From an uncultured Saprospiraceae bacterium (lineage in GTDB: Bacteria; Bacteroidota; Bacteroidia; Chitinophagales; Saprospiraceae): a DNA stretch of 64,000 nucleotides. Where the stretch lies: the NCBI GenBank assembly GCA_937981555.1, contig CALJOK010000029.1, positions 1 through 64,000 on the forward strand. Direction: 5' to 3'. The notes under the pieces are model-generated. The model had not been told where the DNA came from and did no database searches. It worked only from the letters and a program-made list of their open reading frames with translations. The translations under genes and the position numbers were made by a program. Shown piece by piece: positions 59,707-64,000 of this stretch. Each line of letters opens with the position of its first letter. The stretch's first letter is position 1.

Positions 59707-60705
59707 TTATTTCAATTTAAAAGTATTTGCTCCAGTTAAGTAACCTTTGTTGTATACTTCTACGGTGTAAGTACCTTTGGTAAATTCAACTCCAGGTTCC
59801 CATAAGAAACAAGATACTGCATCCTCTGTATTATTGTAGTCAACAGTTTTTATATGTGTAAATCTCATTTGCTCTTGCGCTTCAGTCGTAGTGAAAACAC
59901 CTGATCCCATTGATTCAGAAGCTAAAGTTTCACCTTGTGGAGAAATCAATCTTACATGAAAATCTTCTTTTCCAGATTGAGCAACATCGTTAGGTTCAGC
60001 AGTAAAACATACTTTTAATCGATCAACGTTTTTCGCAAATTTTTTCTTTACAGCTTTTCCACTTCCTCTTACTTTCCATCCTGATACGCTTAAGTCACGA
60101 ATATCAACTACAGAAGCTCGAACCACAGTTGCACTCAAATCAGTATTTCTAGAAGTTAACTCGTCTTTTTCACTCATCAACGCTGCACGAGCAGTTGTCA
60201 ATTCATCGTTCATTTGTCTCTCCTCCACTACCTGTGTAGTCAAGTTTTCTTTCTCTTCAGAAAGTTGAGAGTTAGCAGCAGTTAATTGCTCATTTTCTTC
60301 TCTCATCGTGGTTAATTCAGCTAAGTATTGATCTCGTTGAGAACGCATATCTTCTACCATAGCGCGAATCTCGTTAAGTTCTCTTTTGGTTTTTTTACCT
60401 CCAGAAAGCAAAGCAGTAATTCTTTTGTTTGCTTTAGACAACTCATCTTTTTGAGTATCAACTAAGGCATTAATTTCTTCATTCTCACCTTTCATCGCCT
60501 CGATTTCTTCTTGAGCAGCATAGTGTAATTTTTCTAATTCACCTCTCAATTTTTTAGTCTCTACTAACTCAGCTTCTTGAGTTTCGATCGTATCGCTTTT
60601 TTGGTAATTATTGTATAAAAGAACAGCATTGGTAGCCAACAAAAGTAAAATAATTACTGCTGCGATAGCGGTCAATTTTTGTTTTGAATCATTTGAAAAG
60701 CTCAT
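59707..60705 (-). CDS. Membrane-anchored coiled-coil protein
   Basis: 332 residues: one transmembrane helix near 12-31 (IAAVIILLLLATNAVLLY), a coiled coil of about 170 residues (EAMKGENEEINALVDTQKDE, QLSEEKENLTTQVVEERQMN) and a C-terminal beta domain (residues ~205-332; VVDIRDLSVSGWKVRGSGKA, RLKVCFTAEPNDVAQSG, TKGTYTVEVYNKGYLTGA). The type occurs in many Bacteroidota, often labelled SMC-like. Function is unknown; the layout suggests a periplasmic spacer with a terminal binding domain. Confidence 0.75.
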   Translation of the reverse strand: MSFSNDSKQKLTAIAAVIILLLLATNAVLLYNNYQKSDTIETQEAELVETKKLRGELEKLHYAAQEEIEAMKGENEEINALVDTQKDELSKANKRITALLSGGKKTKRELNEIRAMVEDMRSQRDQYLAELTTMREENEQLTAANSQLSEEKENLTTQVVEERQMNDELTTARAALMSEKDELTSRNTDLSATVVRASVVDIRDLSVSGWKVRGSGKAVKKKFAKNVDRLKVCFTAEPNDVAQSGKEDFHVRLISPQGETLASESMGSGVFTTTEAQEQMRFTHIKTVDYNNTEDAVSCFLWEPGVEFTKGTYTVEVYNKGYLTGANTFKLK

Positions 60706-61044
60706 AATAAATAATTTAAGTTTACAATTTTTTAATCCTACTGGTTTTTCGGATTATTTAAAAAAATGTTTCAATCGTGTTGTCGTATTGATTAATTGGT
60801 TTTGAAAAAAAGGTGAACCAAGTTTTTTTTAGTAAACATGATTTTTACTTTTGATGTAAAGATAACGCTAAGCCTTTGTATTAGAGTGTTTTCTTCTATT
60901 TATTTATGGGTTTTTTATTGAATGAAATAAAAAATCGATAAAGCTGAAACTATTGTAAACATTAGGTTTTTTGAAAAAAAATAACTTTATTCATGATGAT
61001 TTTTCAAAATCTATTTTTATTATATTAAGAAAAAACAATATACT
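60706..61044. other. Divergent intergenic region
   Basis: AT-rich with short A/T runs, between the coiled-coil gene and the divergent exonuclease gene. No hairpin or frame is supported; promoters for both genes must be here. Confidence 0.4.
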
Positions 61045-61794
61045 ATGTTAGGACACCTCGATCTCTCTAAAGTTCTTTTCCTTGATGTAGAATGCGTCAG
61101 CGGAAAAGCTAATTATGATGAACTCAATGATGATTTTAAGTATCTCTGGAAACTAAAATCAAAGTCAGTTTTAAGAAAATACGATGAAGAAATTACGGAA
61201 GAAGAAGCGGATGCAGCGTATAAAGATAAAGCTGGAATCTATGCGGAGTTTGGAAAAATCGTTTGCATTTCAGTTGGCATCATCGCTCGAAATCCAGAGA
61301 CCAAAGAATTATTTGTTCGGTTAAAATCTTTTGCAAGTGAAGATGAAGCAGAGTTACTTAGAGATTTTTCTCAAATGGTTACTCAATATTATAACAATAC
61401 AACTACACATGCTTTTTGTGGACATAATATTCGTGAATTTGACATGCCGTACATTTGCCGAAGGCTACTTATCAATCAATTGCCTTTGCCCAATTCATTA
61501 AATATAGCAGGGAAAAAACCTTGGGAAACGAAACACTTTATCGACACTCTAGAACTTTGGAAGTTCGGAGATTATAAAAATTATACCTCTTTAAAATTGT
61601 TGGCAGCCGTTTTTGGTTTCCCATCTCCGAAGGATGATATTGATGGTTCAGAAGTGGGGCGAGTTTTTTGGGAAGAAAATGATTTACCTCGAATTGCGAA
61701 GTACTGTGAAAAAGATGTTTTGGCGACGGTTCAATTATTATTGAAGTATATGTTGCAGCCTCTTTTGACCGATGATCAAGTGATTCATGTGTGA
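61045..61794 (+). CDS. PolB-related 3'-5' exonuclease (DEDD fold)
   Basis: 249 residues. The RNase-H-like DEDDy motifs are present: Exo I LFLDVEC (Asp14, Glu16), Exo II in FCGHNIREFDMPYICRRL (Asp near 138), Exo III YCEKDVLATVQLLL. It belongs to the stand-alone family related to the proofreading domain of family B polymerases (PF10108 type). It probably removes 3' nucleotides from DNA in repair; RNA cannot be excluded. An inverted repeat follows the stop codon. Confidence 0.88.
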   Translation: MLGHLDLSKVLFLDVECVSGKANYDELNDDFKYLWKLKSKSVLRKYDEEITEEEADAAYKDKAGIYAEFGKIVCISVGIIARNPETKELFVRLKSFASEDEAELLRDFSQMVTQYYNNTTTHAFCGHNIREFDMPYICRRLLINQLPLPNSLNIAGKKPWETKHFIDTLELWKFGDYKNYTSLKLLAAVFGFPSPKDDIDGSEVGRVFWEENDLPRIAKYCEKDVLATVQLLLKYMLQPLLTDDQVIHV

Positions 61795-61800
61795 TTTCTT

Positions 61801-61901
61801 TGCCGCAGATTGGGCTGATTTTTATGATTATTAATGATGTTCTCAGTAGACTTAGTTTCGTCAATCATAAAGGATCATAAAAATCAGTCCAATTTGCGGC
61901 A
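61801..61901. repeat. Dispersed inverted repeat
   Basis: tgccgcagattgggctgatt.. (61801-61828) pairs with 61874-61901 with two mismatches. Related in style to the repeats at 28267, 32283 and 62625. Confidence 0.65.
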
Positions 61902-61953
61902 AAAAAAATCCCAATATCTGTGGAAGTCCCACTCGAAAACTTAATTTTGCGGC

Positions 61954-62619
61954 ATGAAGCATTTAATCGCACCTTCCGTACTCGCAGCTAATTTTCAAAA
62001 CTTGAAAAAAGATTTTGATATGATTAATGCTAGCGAAGCCGACTGGTACCATGTTGATGTCATGGACGGCAATTTTGTACCCAACATTAGTTTTGGAATG
62101 TTTATCATTAAGCAGATGAAAGCCATGGCGACCAAGCCGTTGGATGTTCATTTAATGATTGTTGAACCTGAAAAATACATCGAACAATTTCGAGAAGCAG
62201 GAGCTGATATCATCACCGTTCATTATGAAGCATGTCCACATTTACATCGAACAATCCAACAAATTCATGCAACTGGCGCAAAAGCAGGAGTTGCGTTGAA
62301 TCCACATACGCCAGTTAGTGTATTGGAAGACATAATTGAAGAGTTGGATTTAGTATGTTTGATGTCAGTTAATCCTGGTTTTGGAGGTCAAAAATTTATT
62401 TATCAAGTGATCCCCAAAGTTAGAAAATTAAAAGAGATGATTGACACTCGAAATACTAAGACTTTGATTGAAATTGATGGAGGAGTTGGTTTGCAAAATG
62501 CAGAAGAACTACTCAAATCTGGAGCTAATGTTTTAGTAGCAGGAAGTGCAGTTTTCAAATCAGAGAATCCTTTGGATACGATTTCACGTATGAAAGGTAT
62601 TGAAGGGATGGTGATATAA
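61954..62619 (+). CDS. rpe: Ribulose-phosphate 3-epimerase
   Basis: 221 residues, full length. It interconverts ribulose 5-phosphate and xylulose 5-phosphate in the pentose-phosphate pathway. Signatures: IAPSVLAANF at the start, YHVDVMDGNFVPNISFG near 31-47 (catalytic Asp), DVHLMIVEP, MSVNPGFGGQKF near 142, EIDGGVGLQNAEELLKSGAN near 174, VLVAGSAVF. ATG at 61954 is the natural start. An inverted repeat follows the stop codon. Confidence 0.97.
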   Translation: MKHLIAPSVLAANFQNLKKDFDMINASEADWYHVDVMDGNFVPNISFGMFIIKQMKAMATKPLDVHLMIVEPEKYIEQFREAGADIITVHYEACPHLHRTIQQIHATGAKAGVALNPHTPVSVLEDIIEELDLVCLMSVNPGFGGQKFIYQVIPKVRKLKEMIDTRNTKTLIEIDGGVGLQNAEELLKSGANVLVAGSAVFKSENPLDTISRMKGIEGMVI

Positions 62620-62624
62620 AATTA

Positions 62625-62705
62625 GCCACAGACTAAACACAGACTTTACTGACTTTCCCAACTGCGAAATTTAGAGAGTTAGTAAAGTCTGTGTTTGTCT
62701 GTGGC
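62625..62705. repeat. Dispersed inverted repeat
   Basis: gccacagactaaacacagac.. (62625-62654) pairs with 62677-62705 with one inserted base and one mismatch. It lies immediately after rpe. Confidence 0.65.
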
Positions 62706-62757
62706 CAATTTATGTTAATTCCCAAATGAACTTTCCAAATCTACGTTAACATTGTTA

Positions 62758-64000
62758 TGAAATTAAATTTTACTTTTTTACCCATCCTATTCTTTTTTCT
62801 TTTTGCAAATAATGCGATAGCTCAAACTGGAAAAACCTCCACTCTTGTCGGTCAAGTAACTGATGTTGAAACGGGTACTCCGATTGAGTTGGCCACCATT
62901 TACATTAAAGAAAATACGAATTATTCCACCGAAGCTAGTCTTAATGGAAACTTCACTTTGAAAGTTCCACACAACAAAAGATTCACTTTATTGATTTCTC
63001 GAACTGGTTACAAAGAAGGTAGTATCGTCATCAATCCGATGCGAACTGGCGAAACGAGAAAACTAAATGTAAAACTCGCGAGTCAAGAATCAACACTCGA
63101 AGTGATCGTCACAGCAAGTAAATTAGAAGAAGCTGGAATGATAAAAGAGGATGTGGAAGAATTAAAATATATTCCATCTACGACAATGAATTTGGAAAAT
63201 GTATTGCCTCATATCGCACTTGGTGTGAGCAGCGGAACGGGTGGAGAATTGAGTTCCCAATATAATGTTCGTGGTGGAAATTATGATGAAAATTTAGTCT
63301 ACGTCAATGATTTTGAAATCTATCGACCCCAATTAATTCGAAGTGGGCAGCAAGAAGGTTTGTCATTTCCAAATATGGATTTGATTCGAGATTTGTCTTT
63401 TTCATCAGGTGGTTTTGAAGCTCGATATGGTGATAAGTTATCTTCGGTTTTGGATATAAAATACAAACGTCCTGATTCTACTCGCGCCTCGATTGGTTTG
63501 AGTGCCTTAGGGGGATCTGCACATATTGAAGGGAGTATGGATTTGGATTCTACCTTTCGAAAATTTAGATATTTAGTAGGAGCGAGATATAAAACAACTC
63601 GATATTTGTTAGGGACTTTGGATGTGCAAGGAGAATATGTTCCTAATTTTGCAGACATTCAAGGGTATTTTACATTTGACATTAATCGAGATTGGCAAGT
63701 AGGTTTGATTGGAAATTATAATCGAAGTGAATACCAATTTACACCTGCTTCAAGAGAAACGGCTTTTGGTTTGATCGATTTTTCGCTTGATCTTTTTACT
63801 GTTTTTGAAGGGCAAGAGGTAGATGACTTTACGACATACATGGCAGGTACTTCATTGACTTATGTGCCAGACCGAAAGTACAATCCTTTGTTCTTAAAAT
63901 TCTTAGCATCGGTTTATCAAAGCAATGAAAATGAGCGAATTGATATCATCGGTGATTATATTTTAGGTCAAATTGAAACAGGATTGGGGAGTGATAATTT
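62758..64000 (+). CDS. TonB-dependent receptor, 3' end outside window
   Basis: 414 residues visible; the frame is open to the window edge. ATG at 62758 opens a signal peptide (FLPILFFFLFANNAIAQ). Then come a carboxypeptidase-D-like regulatory domain (about 30-105; LVGQVTDVETGTPIELATIY, LNGNFTLKVPHNKRF) and a plug domain (SSQYNVRGGNYDENLVYVND, then SFSSGGFEARYGDKLSSVLD). The beta-barrel starts afterwards. It is an outer-membrane active transporter; the substrate is unknown. No partner SusD gene is visible in the window. Confidence 0.93.

Noticed and set aside
61538-61864. Minus-strand frame of 108 residues opposite the exonuclease 3' end
   Set aside because: It runs through the dispersed inverted repeat and opposite the Exo III motif; no coding character.
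1-64000. CRISPR arrays, rRNA, tRNA, transposases or prophage genes
   Set aside because: I found no regularly spaced repeats, no rRNA-like blocks, no complete tRNA cloverleaf and no transposase or phage protein. A dedicated scan could still find a divergent tRNA.

Overview
The window looks like a chromosomal segment of a Bacteroidota bacterium, most likely of the Saprospiria/Lewinella type (inference from gene content, not from a marker gene). Four things point there: AT-rich DNA; little sign of Shine-Dalgarno sites; TTG..TAnnTTTG promoter-like signals; and many exported proteins ending in a type IX secretion (T9SS) sorting domain. Bacteroidota-typical families are also present: DUF2452, DUF6090-like, GIN/DUF2807, DUF4412-like, TonB-dependent receptors and a GldJ/SUMF1-like lipoprotein. 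I saw no rRNA, tRNA, CRISPR array, transposase or phage module.

Layout. 0-8.4 kb: 3' part of a T9SS giant, a di-haem cytochrome c lipoprotein, an SH3 protein, a LysE exporter, a VOC protein and an enolase-superfamily epimerase. 8.4-19.5 kb: two tandem paralogous T9SS giants with three variant C-type-lectin-like domains each, then a short reverse transcriptase and a 233-bp REP/MITE-like element. 19.5-23.6 kb: a two-gene unit encoding a small protein that ends in Gly-Gly (ubiquitin/MoaD-like) and a DUF4132 protein. 24-26.6 kb: a T9SS protein and a 1.2-kb gene-free stretch with three tandem stem-loop modules. 26.6-43 kb: amidohydrolase, TPR lipoprotein, DEAD-box helicase, leucine-rich-repeat cluster, class C beta-lactamase-like hydrolase, HTH protein, methyltransferase, TonB-like and GldJ/SUMF1-like lipoproteins and an orphan BioD-like ATPase. 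43-48.6 kb: pckA with a structured upstream region, a Sua5/YciO protein, an unknown protein, a T9SS propeller and an FkbM methyltransferase. 49-54 kb: a coiled-coil membrane protein, a VWA-like lipoprotein, an orphan McrC and a papain-like peptidase. 54-64 kb: envelope proteins, one frameshifted gene, a 54-residue membrane peptide, a coiled-coil membrane protein, a PolB-type exonuclease, rpe and the start of a TonB-dependent receptor.

How it fits together. Most genes are envelope or housekeeping genes in short transcription units separated by strong bidirectional hairpins. The loci that stand out are the Gly-Gly protein/DUF4132 pair, the lectin giants next to a reverse transcriptase, the structured gene-free region at 26.1-26.5 kb, and the McrC that lacks McrB. 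Intergenic regions also carry several families of large inverted repeats. Gene starts were chosen by hand and several differ from the longest open frame; this is stated where it applies.
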